This document shows positions 34,938-46,299 of a stretch of DNA of 64,000 nucleotides, one piece after another. The position numbers and the translations under genes are program-made. Source of the stretch: Saccopteryx bilineata (Eukaryota; Chordata; Mammalia; Chiroptera; Emballonuridae). The notes under the pieces are model-generated. The model made no database searches and was not told the DNA's origin. It saw only the letters and a list, made by a program, of their open reading frames with translations. Numbering within the stretch: position 1 is the first letter of the stretch; each line of letters starts with the position of its first letter. The stretch covers positions 275,604,482 to 275,668,481 of the forward strand of contig NC_089490.1 of NCBI RefSeq assembly GCF_036850765.1, in the 5' to 3' direction.

Positions 34938-35933
34938 ATGCCATTAAGGAAGAGAAAATCGAATATCATGGATACAAAAGAAAGAGAGGTAACACAGCTA
35001 GATGAGGAAAAATCTATGGAGAAAAAATTTAATATATTGGAAACCTTGGAGCTAAATGACAGAGAATTCAAGATAGAAATCCTAAAAATCCTCCGAGATA
35101 TACAAGAAAACACAGAAAGGCAATATAGGGAAATCAGAAAACAACTCCATGAACACAAAGAATATATGTCCAAGGAAATTGAAACTATAAAAACAAATCA
35201 AACAGAGATGAAAAACTCAATTCACGAGCTGAAAAACGAAGTAACAAGCTTAGCTAATAGAACAGGTCAGATAGAAGAGAGGATTAGTGAAATAGAAGAC
35301 AAGCAACTTGAGGCACAACAGAGAGAAGAAGAAAGAGACTCAAAAATTAAAAAAAATGAGATAGCCCTACAAGAATTATCTGACTCCATCAAAAAGAATA
35401 ACATAAGAATAATAGGTATATCAGAGGGAGAAGAGAGAGAAAATGGAATGGAGAACATACTTAAACAAATAATTGATGAGAACTTCCCAAGCCTGTGGAA
35501 AGAACTAAAGCCTCAAGTTCAAGAAGCAAACAGAACTCCAAGTTTTCTTAACCCCAACAAACCTACTCCAAGGCATATCATAATGAAATTGACACAAACC
35601 AACAGCAAAGAAAAAATTCTCAAGGCAGCCAGGGAAAAGAAGAATACAACATATAAAGGAAGGCCCATTAGATTATCATCAGATTTCTCAGCAGAAACTC
35701 TACAAGCTAGAAGAGAGTGGACCCCAATATTTAAAGTCCTGAAAGAGAGGAACTTTCAGCCACGAATACTGTACCCATCAAAGCTATCCTTCAAATACGA
35801 AGGAGAAATAAAAACATTCACAGATACAGAAAAGATGAGGGAATTTATCATCAGAAAACCCCCACTCCAGGAATTACTAAAGGGGGTTCTCCAATCAGAT
35901 ACAAAGAACAAAAAAAAACAGAGCCACAAGTAA
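34938..35933 (+). CDS. L1 ORF1 protein (RNA-binding chaperone)
   Basis: A 331-residue protein that in characterised L1s forms trimers, coats L1 RNA and acts as a nucleic-acid chaperone in cytoplasmic ribonucleoprotein particles. Residues about 30-150 form a long heptad-rich coiled coil (EIETIKTNQTEMKNSIHELK is typical). The RRM starts around residue 155 with NIRIIGISEGEE. The C-terminal domain (about 250-318) contains SAETLQARREW and LSFKYEGEIKTF, both L1 hallmarks. The basic tail ends KNKKKQSHK. Its length is close to the 338 residues of human ORF1p. The ATG at 34938 is chosen because the coiled coil follows directly and the upstream sequence is T-rich UTR. No stop or frameshift interrupts the frame. 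The gene is expected to be translated from the same bicistronic RNA as ORF2. Confidence 0.95.
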   Translation: MPLRKRKSNIMDTKEREVTQLDEEKSMEKKFNILETLELNDREFKIEILKILRDIQENTERQYREIRKQLHEHKEYMSKEIETIKTNQTEMKNSIHELKNEVTSLANRTGQIEERISEIEDKQLEAQQREEERDSKIKKNEIALQELSDSIKKNNIRIIGISEGEERENGMENILKQIIDENFPSLWKELKPQVQEANRTPSFLNPNKPTPRHIIMKLTQTNSKEKILKAAREKKNTTYKGRPIRLSSDFSAETLQARREWTPIFKVLKERNFQPRILYPSKLSFKYEGEIKTFTDTEKMREFIIRKPPLQELLKGVLQSDTKNKKKQSHK

Positions 35934-36029
35934 AAGCTCCAAGAAGAACACAATAAAACCAAATTTAAACTGTGACAACAACAAAAAGAAAGAGGGGGAG
36001 AAGACGGAGATTAACAGTAGCAAAGGACG

Positions 36030-36269
36030 ATGGAGTGCAAAAGTACTCACAAAATAGTTCGCTACAATGAACAGGGTAGGGACCCTTTTCATTACTCAAA
36101 GGTAACCACCATTGAAAAAACCACCACAGAAGCACATGAGATAAAAAAGATAGCAACAGAGGAAAGATGTATGGAATACAACCAAATAAAAACAAAAGAT
36201 AGAAAAACGAAAGAGAAGGATCAAACAAGACACAAAACTAACAGAAAGCAAGATATAAAATGGCAATAG
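36030..36269 (+). CDS. small ORF in the L1 inter-ORF spacer (79 codons, function unknown)
   Basis: The spacer between ORF1 and ORF2 is 326 bp, against 63 bp in human L1. It contains a 79-codon frame starting ATGGAGTGC at 36030 and ending TAG at 36267-36269. It overlaps the ORF2 start in another frame (ATGGCAATAG at 36260-36269). The predicted peptide is very basic and Lys/Thr rich, with no motif I recognise. The overlap of its stop with the ORF2 start would suit termination-reinitiation, but this is inference. The frame could equally be chance in A-rich sequence; intact copies elsewhere in the genome would settle it. Confidence 0.3.
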   Translation: MECKSTHKIVRYNEQGRDPFHYSKVTTIEKTTTEAHEIKKIATEERCMEYNQIKTKDRKTKEKDQTRHKTNRKQDIKWQ

Positions 36270-39200
36270 GGAACTCACAAGTATCAATAATTACACTAAA
36301 TGTAAACGGATTAAACTCACCAATAAAAAGGCACAGAGTAGCAGAATGGATTAAAAAAGAAAATCCAACTATATGCTGCCTACAGGAAACTCATCTAAGT
36401 AACAAGGATAAAAACAAATTCAAAGTGAAAGGCTGGAAAACAATACTCCAAGCAAATAACATCCAAAAAAAAGCAGGTGTAGCAATACTCATATCGGATA
36501 ATGCTGACTACAAGACAGGAAAAGTACTTAGAGACAAAAATGGCCATTTCATAATGGCTAAGGGGACACTGAATCAAGAAGACATAACAATTCTTAATAT
36601 ATATGCACCAAACCAAGGAGCACCAAAATATATAAGACAGCTACTTATTGATCTTAAAACAAAAACTGACAAAAATACAATCATACTTGGAGACCTCAAT
36701 ACACCGCTGACGGCTCTAGATCGGTCATCCAAACAGAGAATCAACAAAGACATAGTGGCCTTAAACAAAACACTAGAGCACCTGGATATGATAGACATCT
36801 ACAGGACATTTCATCCCAAAGTGACTGAGTATACATTTTTCTCCAGTGTACATGGATCATTCTCAAGAATTGACCATATGTTGGGCCACAAAAACAATAT
36901 CAGCAAATTCAGAAAAATTGAAGTTGTACCAAGCATATTTTCTGATCATAAAGCCTTGAAACTAGAATTCAACTGCAAAAAAGAGGAAAAAAATCCCACA
37001 AAAATGTGGAAGCTAAACAACATACTTTTAAAAAATGAATGGGTCAAAGAAGAAATAAGTGCAGAGATCAAAAGATATATACAGACTAATGAAAATGACA
37101 ATACGACATATCAGAATCTATGGGATGCAGCAAAAGCAGTGATAAGAGGGAAGTTCATATCGCTTCAGGCATATATGAACAAACAAGAGAGAGCCCAAGT
37201 GAACCACTTAACTTCCCACCTTAAGGAACTAGAAAAAGAAGAACAAAGACAACCCAAAACCAGCCGAAGAAAGGAGATAATAAAAATCAGAGCAGAAATA
37301 AATGAATTAGAGAACAGAAAAACTATAGAAAAAATTAATAGAACAAGGAGCTGGTTCTTTGAAAAGATCAACAAAATTGACAAACCCTTGGCAAGACTTA
37401 CCAAGGAAAAAAGAGAAAGAACTCATATAAACAAAATCCAAAATGAAAGAGGAGAAATCACCACGGACACCGTAGATATACAAAGAATTATTGTAGAATA
37501 CTATGAAAAACTTTATGCCACTAAATTCAACAACCTAGAAGAAATGGATAAATTCCTAGAACAATACAACCTTCCTAGACTGAGTCAAGAAGAAGCAGAA
37601 AGCCTAAACAGACCTATCAGTAGAGAAGAAATAGAAAAAACCATTAAAAACCTCCCCAAAAATAAAAGTCCAGGCCCTGACGGCTATACCAGCGAATTTT
37701 ATCAAACATTTAAAGAAGACTTAGTTCCTATTCTACTCAAAGTCTTCCAAAAAATTGAAGAAGAAGCAATACTTCCAAACACATTTTATGAGGCCAACAT
37801 AACCCTCATACCAAAACCAGGCAAGGATGGCACAAAGAAAGAAAACTACAGACCAATATCTCTAATGAATACAGATGCTAAAATACTAAACAAAATACTA
37901 GCAAATCGAATACAACAACATATTAAAAAAATAATACATCATGATCAAGTGGGATTCATCCCAGAATCTCAAGGATGGTTCAACATACGTAAAACGGTTA
38001 ATGTAATACACCATATCAACAAAACAAAGAACAAAAACCACATGATCTTATCAATGGACGCAGAAAAGGCTTTCGATAAAATACAACACAATTTTATGTT
38101 TAAGACTCTCAACAAAATGGGTATAGAAGGAAAATATCTCAAAATGATAAAGGCCATATATGATAAACCATCAGCTAACATCATATTAAATGGCACTAAA
38201 CTGAAGGCTTTCCCCCTTAAATCAGGAACAAGACAGGGTTGTCCACTCTCTCCACTCTTATTTAATGTGGTACTAGAGGTTCTAGCCAGAGCAATCAGAC
38301 AAGACAAAGAAATAAAAGGCATCCATATCGGAAAAGAAGAAGTAAAGGTATCACTTTTTGCAGATGATATGATCCTATACATCGAAAACCCCAAAGAATC
38401 CACAAAAAGACTACTAGAAACAATAAGCCAATACAGTAAGGTCGCAGGATACAAAATTAACATACAGAAGTCAATAGCCTTTCTATATGCCAACAATGAA
38501 ACAACTGAGAAGGAACTCAAAAGAATAATCCCCTTCACGATTGCAACAAAAAAAATAAAATACTTAGGAATAAACATAACAAAGAATGTAAAGGACTTAT
38601 ATAATGAAAACTATAAACCATTGTTAAGGGAAATCGAAAAAGATATAATGAGATGGAAAAATATACCTTGTTCTTGGCTAGGAAGAATAAATATAATCAA
38701 GATGGCTATATTACCCAAAGCAATATACAAATTTAATGCAATTCCCATCAAAATTCCAATGACATTTTTTAAAGAAATAGAGCAAAAAATCATCAGATTT
38801 ATATGGAACTATAAAAAACCCCGAATAGCCAAAGCAATCCTAAAGAAAAAGAATGAAGCTGGGGGCATAACAATACCTGACTTCAAACTCTATTATAGGG
38901 CCACGACAATCAAAACAGCATGGTATTGGCAGAAAAATAGACGCTCAGACCAATGGAACAGAATAGAAAGTCCAGAAATAAAACCACATATATATAGTCA
39001 AATAATTTTTGATAAAGGGGCCAACAACACACAATGGAGAAAAGAAAGCCTCTTCAATAAATGGTGCTGGGAAAACTGGAAAGCCACATGCAAAAGAATG
39101 AAACTGGACTACAGTCTCTCCCCCTGTACAAAAATTAACTCAAAATGGATCAAAGATCTAAACATAAGACCTGAAACAATTAAGTACATAGAAGAAGACA

Positions 39201-40087
39201 TAGGTACTCAACTCATGGACCTGGGTTTTAAAGAGCATTTTATGAATTTGACTCCAATGGCAAGAGAAGTGAAGGCAAAAATTAATGAATGGGACTACAT
39301 CAGACTAAGAAGTTTTTGCTCAGCAAGGGAAACTGATAACAAAATAAACAGAAAGCCAACTAAATGGGAAATGATATTTTCAAACAACAGCTCAGATAAG
39401 GGCCTAATATCCAAAATATACAAAGAACTCATAAAACTCAACAACAAACAAACAAACAATCCAATAAAAAAATGGGAAGAGGATATGAATAGACACTTCT
39501 CCCAGGAAGAAATACAAATGGCCAACAGATATATGAAAAGATGCTCATCTTCTTTAGCTATTAGAGAAATGCAAATCAAAACGGCAATGAGATACCACCT
39601 CACACCTGTTCGATTAGCTGTTATTAGCAAGTCAGGTAATAGCAAATGTTGGAGAGGCTGTGGAGAAAAAGGAACCCTCATACACTGTTGGTGGGAATGT
39701 AAAGTAGTACAACCATTATGGAAGAAAGTATGGTGGTTCCTCAAAAAACTGCAAATAGAACTACCTTATGACCCAGCAATCCCTCTACTGGGTATATATC
39801 CCCAAAACTCAGAAACATTGATACGTAAAGACACATGCAGCCCCATGTTTATTGCAGCATTGTTCACAGTGGCCAGGACATGGAAACAACCAAAAAGCCC
39901 ATCAATAGATGACTGGATAAAGAAGATGTGGCACATATACACTATGGAATACTACTCAGCCATAAGAAGTGATGACATCGGAACATTTACAGCAAAATGG
40001 TGGGATCTTGATAACATGATACGGAGCGAAATAAGTAAATCAGAAAAAAACAGGAACTGTATTATTCCATACGTAGGTGGGACATAA
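36260..40087 (+). CDS. L1 ORF2 protein (endonuclease and reverse transcriptase)
   Basis: A 1275-residue enzyme, the same length as human ORF2p. It nicks target DNA and reverse-transcribes L1 RNA at the nick. The apurinic-type endonuclease (residues 1-239) keeps N14, E43, Y115, D145, N147, D205 and H230, at the same numbering as the human protein (TLNVNG, LQETH, NIYAPN, LGDLN, SRIDH, SDH motifs). The reverse transcriptase has [24 protein letters not shown] and FADDM with the aspartates at 702 and 703. The C-terminal cysteine motif CX3CX7HX4C is complete (CWRGC through HCWWEC, encoded near 39650-39705). No internal stop or frameshift is present. The start at 36260 places N14 correctly. The protein is expected to act mainly on its own RNA and to serve the SINEs in trans. 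Confidence 0.97.
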   Translation: MAIGNSQVSIITLNVNGLNSPIKRHRVAEWIKKENPTICCLQETHLSNKDKNKFKVKGWKTILQANNIQKKAGVAILISDNADYKTGKVLRDKNGHFIMAKGTLNQEDITILNIYAPNQGAPKYIRQLLIDLKTKTDKNTIILGDLNTPLTALDRSSKQRINKDIVALNKTLEHLDMIDIYRTFHPKVTEYTFFSSVHGSFSRIDHMLGHKNNISKFRKIEVVPSIFSDHKALKLEFNCKKEEKNPTKMWKLNNILLKNEWVKEEISAEIKRYIQTNENDNTTYQNLWDAAKAVIRGKFISLQAYMNKQERAQVNHLTSHLKELEKEEQRQPKTSRRKEIIKIRAEINELENRKTIEKINRTRSWFFEKINKIDKPLARLTKEKRERTHINKIQNERGEITTDTVDIQRIIVEYYEKLYATKFNNLEEMDKFLEQYNLPRLSQEEAESLNRPISREEIEKTIKNLPKNKSPGPDGYTSEFYQTFKEDLVPILLKVFQKIEEEAILPNTFYEANITLIPKPGKDGTKKENYRPISLMNTDAKILNKILANRIQQHIKKIIHHDQVGFIPESQGWFNIRKTVNVIHHINKTKNKNHMILSMDAEKAFDKIQHNFMFKTLNKMGIEGKYLKMIKAIYDKPSANIILNGTKLKAFPLKSGTRQGCPLSPLLFNVVLEVLARAIRQDKEIKGIHIGKEEVKVSLFADDMILYIENPKESTKRLLETISQYSKVAGYKINIQKSIAFLYANNETTEKELKRIIPFTIATKKIKYLGINITKNVKDLYNENYKPLLREIEKDIMRWKNIPCSWLGRINIIKMAILPKAIYKFNAIPIKIPMTFFKEIEQKIIRFIWNYKKPRIAKAILKKKNEAGGITIPDFKLYYRATTIKTAWYWQKNRRSDQWNRIESPEIKPHIYSQIIFDKGANNTQWRKESLFNKWCWENWKATCKRMKLDYSLSPCTKINSKWIKDLNIRPETIKYIEEDIGTQLMDLGFKEHFMNLTPMAREVKAKINEWDYIRLRSFCSARETDNKINRKPTKWEMIFSNNSSDKGLISKIYKELIKLNNKQTNNPIKKWEEDMNRHFSQEEIQMANRYMKRCSSSLAIREMQIKTAMRYHLTPVRLAVISKSGNSKCWRGCGEKGTLIHCWWECKVVQPLWKKVWWFLKKLQIELPYDPAIPLLGIYPQNSETLIRKDTCSPMFIAALFTVARTWKQPKSPSIDDWIKKMWHIYTMEYYSAIRSDDIGTFTAKWWDLDNMIRSEISKSEKNRNCIIPYVGGT

Positions 40088-40316
40088 TAGTGAAACTAAG
40101 AGACATTGATAAGAGTGTGGTGGTTACGGGGGGGAGGGGGGAATGGGAGAGGGATAGGGGGTGGGAGGGGCACAAAGAAAACAAGATAGAAGGTGACAGA
40201 GGACAATCTGACTTTGGGTGGTGGGTATGCAACATAATTGAACGACAAGATAACCTGGACTTGTTATCTTTGAATATATGTATCCTGATTTATTGATGTC
40301 ACCCCATTAAAAAAAT

Positions 40317-40347
<31 letters not shown>
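40088..40347 (+). other. L1 3' UTR and poly(A) tail
   Basis: A G-rich tract at 40128-40170, with runs of 7, 6, 5 and 4 G, is the usual L1 3' UTR G-quadruplex-prone segment. AATAAA at 40314-40319 precedes the A tail that ends at 40347. The long, nearly pure tail fits a recent insertion. Confidence 0.9.
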
Positions 40348-40348
<1 letters not shown>

Positions 40349-40357
40349 GAAAATCAT
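40348..40357. repeat. 3' target-site duplication of the full-length L1
   Basis: AGAAAATCAT, identical to 32483-32492. Confidence 0.9.
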
Positions 40358-40775
40358 TGGTTTATACTAAAGTGTAAATGTTTGGCAGGGAACAAACAGA
40401 TAGTTGCTCTGCTATTCTGAGACTGTTGACACAGTGGTTCTGCCCAGGGGCCCACTCAGGACTGGCCCTACAACTGTGTGATTTTCTACTTTCCAGCAAG
40501 GGCACATTTCCTGGGGAGGTGGTGACAGGGACCCATGCTTCCCACTGGGGCTGTGGAGAGGAGCTGACCCCCATGACATGGAGGCAGAGTGCTTACACAC
40601 AGAAGGCCCTGGATAAACTTTAGCTGTCAACGTTACCTTCCCCAACCAGCAAACAAGTCCTGTATTTGTTTCTCTCTTGCCAGATGAGATCAGCTATTTG
40701 GGGAACCTGTTTACATTTCCAGGTTAAAATTTTAGAAAAGTGTCTAATTGTCGAGTTAGAGGAACTTGGGGTTCA

Positions 40776-40930
40776 TCCAGCTTATGGTTCTCTGCCCTGG
40801 CTGCACAGGGGAGCCTTTGAAATGTTGATGCCCAAGCCTTTCTCGGGCCCATGAAGTAATGCTCTCGGAGTGGGGTTGGGGTCACACCTGAAGACTCCCA
40901 GCTGACTTTAAGGTGCAGTGGCAGCACCAT
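40776..40930. mobile_element. MER5-like hAT-Charlie remnant
   Basis: GGTTCTCTGCCCTGGCTGCA, GGGAGCCTTTGAAATG and a far end of GACTCCCAGCTGACTTTAAG / GTGCAGTGGCAGCACC resemble a diverged MER5-type element. The ends are not clean. Confidence 0.4.
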
Positions 40931-41010
40931 CCACTTTACAGATGGAGAAAGTAAGGCTCAGACAGGAAAAGGACTTGTCGATGGGCAGCTGGGATGGGGT
41001 TTCTGGTCCT
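40925..41010 (-). repeat. MIR-type SINE fragment (antisense)
   Basis: CACTTTACAGATGGAGAAAG then AAGGCTCAGACAGGAAAAGG and ACTTGTCGATGGGCAGCTGG match the reverse complement of the MIR core. Confidence 0.6.
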
Positions 41011-41266
41011 ATCTCCCCATTCAGTGCTCCTCCTAGCTCAGTTAGCACCAGGACAAAGGGGCTATATAGATGCCACCCATGGGATAGTGACCCATAATCT
41101 ATCTATTCTACCAGTCTACCTTCAGGGTCTCTGCCCACAGAACATGCTGTGCCCCTAGAGGTGGGCACTGAGGCCGTTGAAACCTCAGTCCCCTTGTTCT
41201 CAAGGCCTATGCAAAGAGCCACCTCACACAGGCATCAGCAAACAACCTGAAACCCATGGATCTCAG

Positions 41267-41329
41267 GGACACAGAGTGTCAGATGGACACAGAGTGTCAG
41301 ATGGACACAGAGTATCAGATGGACACAGC
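41267..41329. repeat. 18-bp minisatellite, 3.5 copies
   Basis: The unit GGACACAGAGTGTCAGAT repeats at 41267, 41285 and 41303 (one G to A change), plus a half copy. There is no reading-frame context. Confidence 0.95.
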
Positions 41330-41729
41330 CGTGGGTAGTCTGGGGACTTACAGAAGCAGCTTGTGTCATGTCTCACAGGCAGTCTGGGGACAGGGAAGCG
41401 GTGGTGCAGGACCACTGCTCTCCTAGGACGGCAAAGCAAGAGTGCCAGACGAAGGAGGTGTCTGCCAGCCTCGGCTTCCCTTGAACTCTACTGCAGACTG
41501 TCTCTGTTTAACCAACGGCGAAATTAAAGTGCACTGTGAGTACACAGTGGGAACCTGACCCCGTGGTCTCAATGCGTAACTGCACAGCTTTGGCCCAGAC
41601 CAAAATGAAGACCAGGGATGGCTTCATGTGTCTCTTCCACTTTTTATGATTTGATTGCGTGTGTGAACAAGAAAGCAGGCGGCAGAAGTGAAGCAGGGCA
41701 GAGGGAGCCTGTGGTAAGGCAGACACCAG

Positions 41730-41890
41730 GCTTCGTGTCAGTCTCCACTGCCACTTGCTGGTGACCTACTGAAATCTCTACACCTCTCTGTGCCTTAGTT
41801 TCTTTATTTGTCAAAGGAGGCTGTGAGTTCTGTTGAAGCTACTGTCTGTGTTAAATGATGTAATCTGTGAGAAGTGCTTAAAGCAGTGCT
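41730..41890 (+). repeat. MIR SINE fragment
   Basis: CACTGCCACTTGCTGGTGAC, ACCTCTCTGTGCCTTAGTTT, CTTTATTTGTCAAAGGAGG, TTAAATGATGTAA and GAAGTGCTTAAAGCAGTGCT follow MIR order in sense orientation. Confidence 0.8.
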
Positions 41891-42565
41891 TCACACCCTA
41901 GGTGTCCTTGACCGTGAGCCATGGCCAGGAGCCCCGCCCTTTTCTGCTCCACTTCCTCTTCTGTCTAAGAATCCAAATCTCTGCAGCCCTGTGGTCACAG
42001 ACAGAGTTTTAGAAACTTGTTTCTGCATAGATGCAATAGAAAGAAAAGTTATGGTAAAGCATTAATATCTGTCAACTGTTTGAAAACTGCTGAGTGCTAA
42101 TAAAACGGCTAAGCTAAAGTTATGGTAGCCCCTCTCCAATGATCCACACTACAAACAGCAGCGGAGGAAAGTAGAGAAAACTTTTTAATAAACTAGACAT
42201 GAGCAGGCATGGAATTTTCCCCCAGCATTTACCAAATTGCATATTTTCCTTTTCCACTATAGCTATAAGCAAAGCTTAGTCAAGTGAAGAATGTTTCTTC
42301 CTGGGAAAACACTTCCTTTCCATGTTCTCTTACTATTCCTGCGTCATCCTCCTTTGATGCGGGCAGAATGGAATGGAGGGCCCGAGTAACAATGGATATC
42401 GTCATGACCCCCCCACCTCCGCTACAGGAAACAGAGCAGACGCCCCCATCGATCTCTCTAGTTTCCTTCCCATGTGGCTAGCGGAAGGGGCCAGTGATCC
42501 TGGGCGTGCACACGGTGAGTACTCGAGGTCTTGCCTGCAGGCCGGCTCCCCATCTATTTCCAATC
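41890..42565. other. unassigned sequence with one weak exon-like segment
   Basis: A segment at 42428-42514 is bounded by a CTACAG acceptor and a strong GTGAGT donor and stays open for 29 codons. Its peptide shows no recognisable feature and no partner exon was found, so I do not call it a gene. A C-run interrupted by A lies near 42408. Confidence 0.35.
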
Positions 42566-42775
42566 TGACAAATAAAAACAAAGAGAAGCAAGATGCAAGA
42601 AAGGATGCAAGGGAGGGTGTGGAGAAGAGAACCCTGGGGCACTGCTGGTGGGGATGTAAACAGCGTGGCCACTGTGGAAAGCAGGATGGAGGGTCCTCAA
42701 AAAGCTACAAATAGAACTACCATGCGATCCAGCGATCCCACTTCTGGGCATTTCTCTGAAGGAAAAATGCTATCC
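42566..42775 (+). mobile_element. L1 ORF2 3' fragment
   Basis: About 200 bp match the end of ORF2 of the full-length copy around 39610-39800. Shared words include GAACCCTSRKRCACTG, GGTGGGRATGTAAA, GGTCCTCAAAAAG, CTACAAATAGAACTACC and CCAGCGATCCCACTTCTGGG. It is diverged and frame-broken and lacks a 3' UTR or tail. Confidence 0.8.
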
Positions 42776-42779
42776 TGGA

Positions 42780-45700
42780 CCTTGGGAGCCTACCCAGAGT
42801 TCCTGGCTCCCAGCACTGCAAGCAGCCCCTACCATAGGGACAAACCCATGTGGCTGAGGCCCAAGCTGTCGTAGCTGTGACTCAGCTGTGACTTGACTCT
42901 GCCTCAGTGAGTGGCCCTTGGGTGACAATGATGAGGCTTCAAATTTCCAAACTGCAAACGGCCCCATTAGGGCAGCTCTGTCTTGGCTTGTTAGGAGGTT
43001 GTGGGCAGCCTTAGGAATAAGTCAGCTCCAGGAAGGGGGATGGACTTCCCTTATGGCCTGCTGGAACTCAGAAGCTGCCTTCAACGCCCCCCCCCCCCAA
43101 CCCCCATCCCCCTGGAACCCACTAGGAGAGAGCAGGCTTGTCCCTGGGGAGGGTGCTGGGCCAGGGGAGCCCCTAGATGAGCACAGCAGGGGGCAGCCAG
43201 GGGAACTGGGAGTAGACAAGCTCAGCCCCAGCGCCCACTCTGGCCTCCTCTGCTGTCTGATTCTCCTGGTTTCCCACTTTTATCTCTTCCTTGGGGAGCC
43301 AGCCTTCAGGCCCAGGAGTTCCTGGAAACGCCTGCTCTGACTGAACCCAAAATAAGCCTGGTGCCCATGGCTTCCCACTAACACAAGGATGTGAGCCCAC
43401 ACCAGGTTCCGCTGGTGTCCCGCAGACGTGGATGGAGGGGGCTGTCTCTGGGAGAGGAGGCAGTTCTCAGCATGCCTCTCCTGGCCTGGAGGGTTTGGGT
43501 GAGTCAGCCCTGAGCTCCATGTTCCAAACCTGTCTGCCACCTCCCAAGTTTCACTCGATGCAAGCCTTGGGTCTTGGCATGCTGGCCGTCTAGACGCCAG
43601 GGCTCTGGCCAAGATGAGCTGTTTTTCTAAAAGAGCTTGTGGCATTCTTGGCAGAGATGACAGGGAATGGCCTTCCCGTAGTACGGACGGCCCATAATGC
43701 TCCGAAGAGCAATGACACTGAAACTCACTTGCAGGATTTTCCTCCAGCAAAGCCTTTGAAAGCCTGGTGTCCCTGGGAGTCATTCCTTGGCTCAGACAGT
43801 CCACAGACAACAAATTGAAGTGGTGAAACCTGAACTGTCACCAAACCCCTGCGGGACCTGGTCACCCTCCCTGTGATTGGTGCATCTTATGATGGATGAA
43901 TGGGGATGTCTACAAGGAAGCCTTTGGGCTGACGGCCCTGCCAGCAGAGAGCTCAGCCCATCCTCCCCCTACAAAATACGTCCAGGGCCTTGGGGCAGGA
44001 GCCCAGTGGGCCTTGCTGCTTCCCCACGGGCTATGCTGGGTATCACCATACCTCTCGCCTTAGCTGCGAGGGGCCCTGGGGACATTCATTTTCTCAAGGG
44101 ACATAGTGTTGCCTGAGATAAAAAAAGGGTTTCCAATTGTAAGGAGCGGGGGGAGGGTGAACTCTAAACTGGCAAGCAGCAGCATCTGCCCCAACCATGG
44201 AGAGGTCCTTTCGAAGGAAATGGGTGACTCAGTGACCCTGAGGCAGTGGAGGGGCAGGGATGCCAGTCCCCTGGGCTGAGCAGGGAATGGGGTGGCAAAG
44301 GGCAGGCAGTGGGTGCAGGCTATGTTCTCCGGTTGCAAAGAGACAGAGAGAAAGAAGGTTTTAGGTTTGCCTTCTTCCTACTAAGAGTATGGTGTGGTCA
44401 CACTGCAGTGGTGGAAAGGGGCAGAGTGGACGGGGAGAGGGTTGGGGAGGTGATAAATTGACGAATAACTTCCCGAGGACAGAGTCTTGTGTAACCCGCC
44501 CCCCAACCCCGGGTTGGGGGGCAGAGTCTGGTGGAGAATCAGCAGCAACTCCTGGGAGCAGGGTTGCTGCAGGGATCCGGGGTCTTGTCTGGGGTAGGGG
44601 TAAGTGCTGCCACATGTCCCCTGGAGCTGGGCTCCTTCCTTTCTACCCCATTCTCTATCCTCACTCAGTGGGTGGCTTTGGTGGCTGGGTCTGGCTCCAG
44701 GCCCCAATCCTAGGTTCAATCTCACAAGTCCAACCACATGGGCTTGCAAGGCTTTGCCTGGTGACCATGGGAAAGTTGCCCCCACACCAAACTTCGTGAC
44801 CAGCAAGTGCATCGCAGCTTTCTGGAGGGAATCGCAGTTAGGACGGAAGCCCCGAAGCCAGCCAGACTCATACACATTTCTGCGGTCCTAGCCTGGGCGC
44901 CTCCATTCACCTCCTTATCTGGGGCCCTTTCCCCACTCTGATTCCACACTTTTCCTCTCCTTGCCCTCCTCCTCCCCTGCCCCCTCCCCCACTATCCCCA
45001 GGGCCATAATGAGGTAGGAGTCATGGTGTGAGGCTCCTGGGCAGTGGGATGACTTTCCTGCTCGGCACTGATCCACCTGCTCCACCTTCTGCACCTGGGA
45101 GCACGTGGAACACTGGGGCCAGGCACCTTCTGCCTCTCCTGTGTCATTCTGAGTGAATCAGGAATTGGTTGCTACCTTCTGTTTGGCTCCTTGTTCTAAA
45201 TGACCCCTTGATGACTGATTGCTCGATGCTGTCCTGGTTTTTCATGTCTATCTGAGGATCTCTGACCTCCGAACACAGGAGATGACGCCCTAAAGGCTAC
45301 CTATAAAAATACCTCAATGAGGCTGTTCAGTTGGTTCATTAATACAGTATTTTCTGCCAGGTTCTCTCTTTGACTAACACAAAACTGTTTGCTCAAGAGG
45401 CCAGTATTTGAGCATGAACAGGTTGTTTTAATAATTGATAGTTAAATACTATAACTTCAATATAGCCTATATACGTTAGAGCAAAACACAAGATAATACA
45501 TAAATGAAACTGAACTGGGTTAACAGCTTCTCTGTGGAAAAGACCTCCCATGCCAAGCAGGTTAATGTTTGCTTGACAAGAAAGTCAGTCACCTCATACA
45601 AAGGGTCCAAGTAGGTCAGCCAAGAGCCGGAACAGGCAAGAGGCAGTTTAACATCTGGGAAGAAAGTTCTTTGCATGTCAGCAAGGACTTTTCTTAGAGT

Positions 45701-46290
45701 CTTTACAGAACACAGACTCTGGGCCTCATCTACCACAAGCTCTTAGAAACACAAAGCTATTTCCTATGGCCAGACAGACAAATCCAAAGCAGTTTCGAAG
45801 AGGTTGCTGACACATGTATGATGGCCCTGTGCAGACTCTGCACCTGTTATCTAGAGGAACACATAAAAACAGGGTGGAGTCCTTTGGACCATCTGAGAGA
45901 CCTGACAGCATCACATTGCAAGGCTTCTCAATCTTGCACAATACACCCCTCGAATTGACAGGGTCTGTCAACTTGGAAGAGAGATTTGGAAACTGAGGCC
46001 AACCCACAAGATTTATAAACAGTGCATTTGTTCCTGTGCTTCTTCACATGTGGAAGCTCAACCACAAGAAGGTTTCTTTCCTATTTCTCTCTCCTTTTTA
46101 AAAAAAGCAGGTCTCAGATGCAGAGTTGGGGCCCGTGCAGACTCTTTGGTCCAGGCTACAGTAGCATCACTGGTGTGTGCATGGCCCTCCTTGTTAGGTA
46201 CAGACATCTATCTGTCTGTATCTTACAGTGAATGGTCTTGAGCTCTCCAGCCAACCCAAGGATGAGAACACTGCAGGTAATTAACACCTT
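42780..46290. other. unassigned stretch, partly GC-rich
   Basis: 3.5 kb with no supportable gene. Overlapping frames on both strands between 42900 and 44950 follow from high GC. A 12-base C-run sits at 43087-43098. Around 45480-46010 two minus-strand frames (86 and 93 codons) lie end to end, and a TATA-like CATAAAAACAGG occurs at about 45866 on the + strand. This could be an old LTR, but I cannot name one. Confidence 0.35.
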
Positions 46291-46299
46291 CATATGCAC

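Larger units (their letters stand above)
32493..40347 (+). mobile_element. full-length, apparently intact LINE-1 retrotransposon
   Basis: This 7.86-kb element has every expected part in order. These are a 2.45-kb 5' UTR, ORF1 (331 codons), a 326-bp inter-ORF spacer, ORF2 (1275 codons), a G-rich 3' UTR with AATAAA and an A tail of more than 20 bases, all within a perfect 10-bp target duplication. Both reading frames are open and the catalytic positions checked in ORF2 are present. Old L1 pieces elsewhere in the window have no open frames, so this is a recent insertion that could still be active or polymorphic. I infer potential activity from sequence only; promoter strength and protein function cannot be read from it. 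Confidence 0.95.

Noticed and set aside
41267..41329. Direct repeats that might suggest a CRISPR array
   Set aside because: The repeats are contiguous without spacers, and the DNA is mammalian.
42428..42514. Exon-like segment with CTACAG acceptor and GTGAGT donor, 29 open codons
   Set aside because: No neighbouring exon, no recognisable peptide and a weak, purine-interrupted pyrimidine tract. Chance splice-like sites are common over 64 kb.
43280..43813. 177-codon minus-strand open frame
   Set aside because: GC-rich region with frames on both strands and no motif. Considered chance.
45476..46007. Two adjacent minus-strand frames that might be a decayed retroviral gene
   Set aside because: No retroviral motif is visible and the frames are short. 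Left as unassigned, with an old LTR as a possibility.
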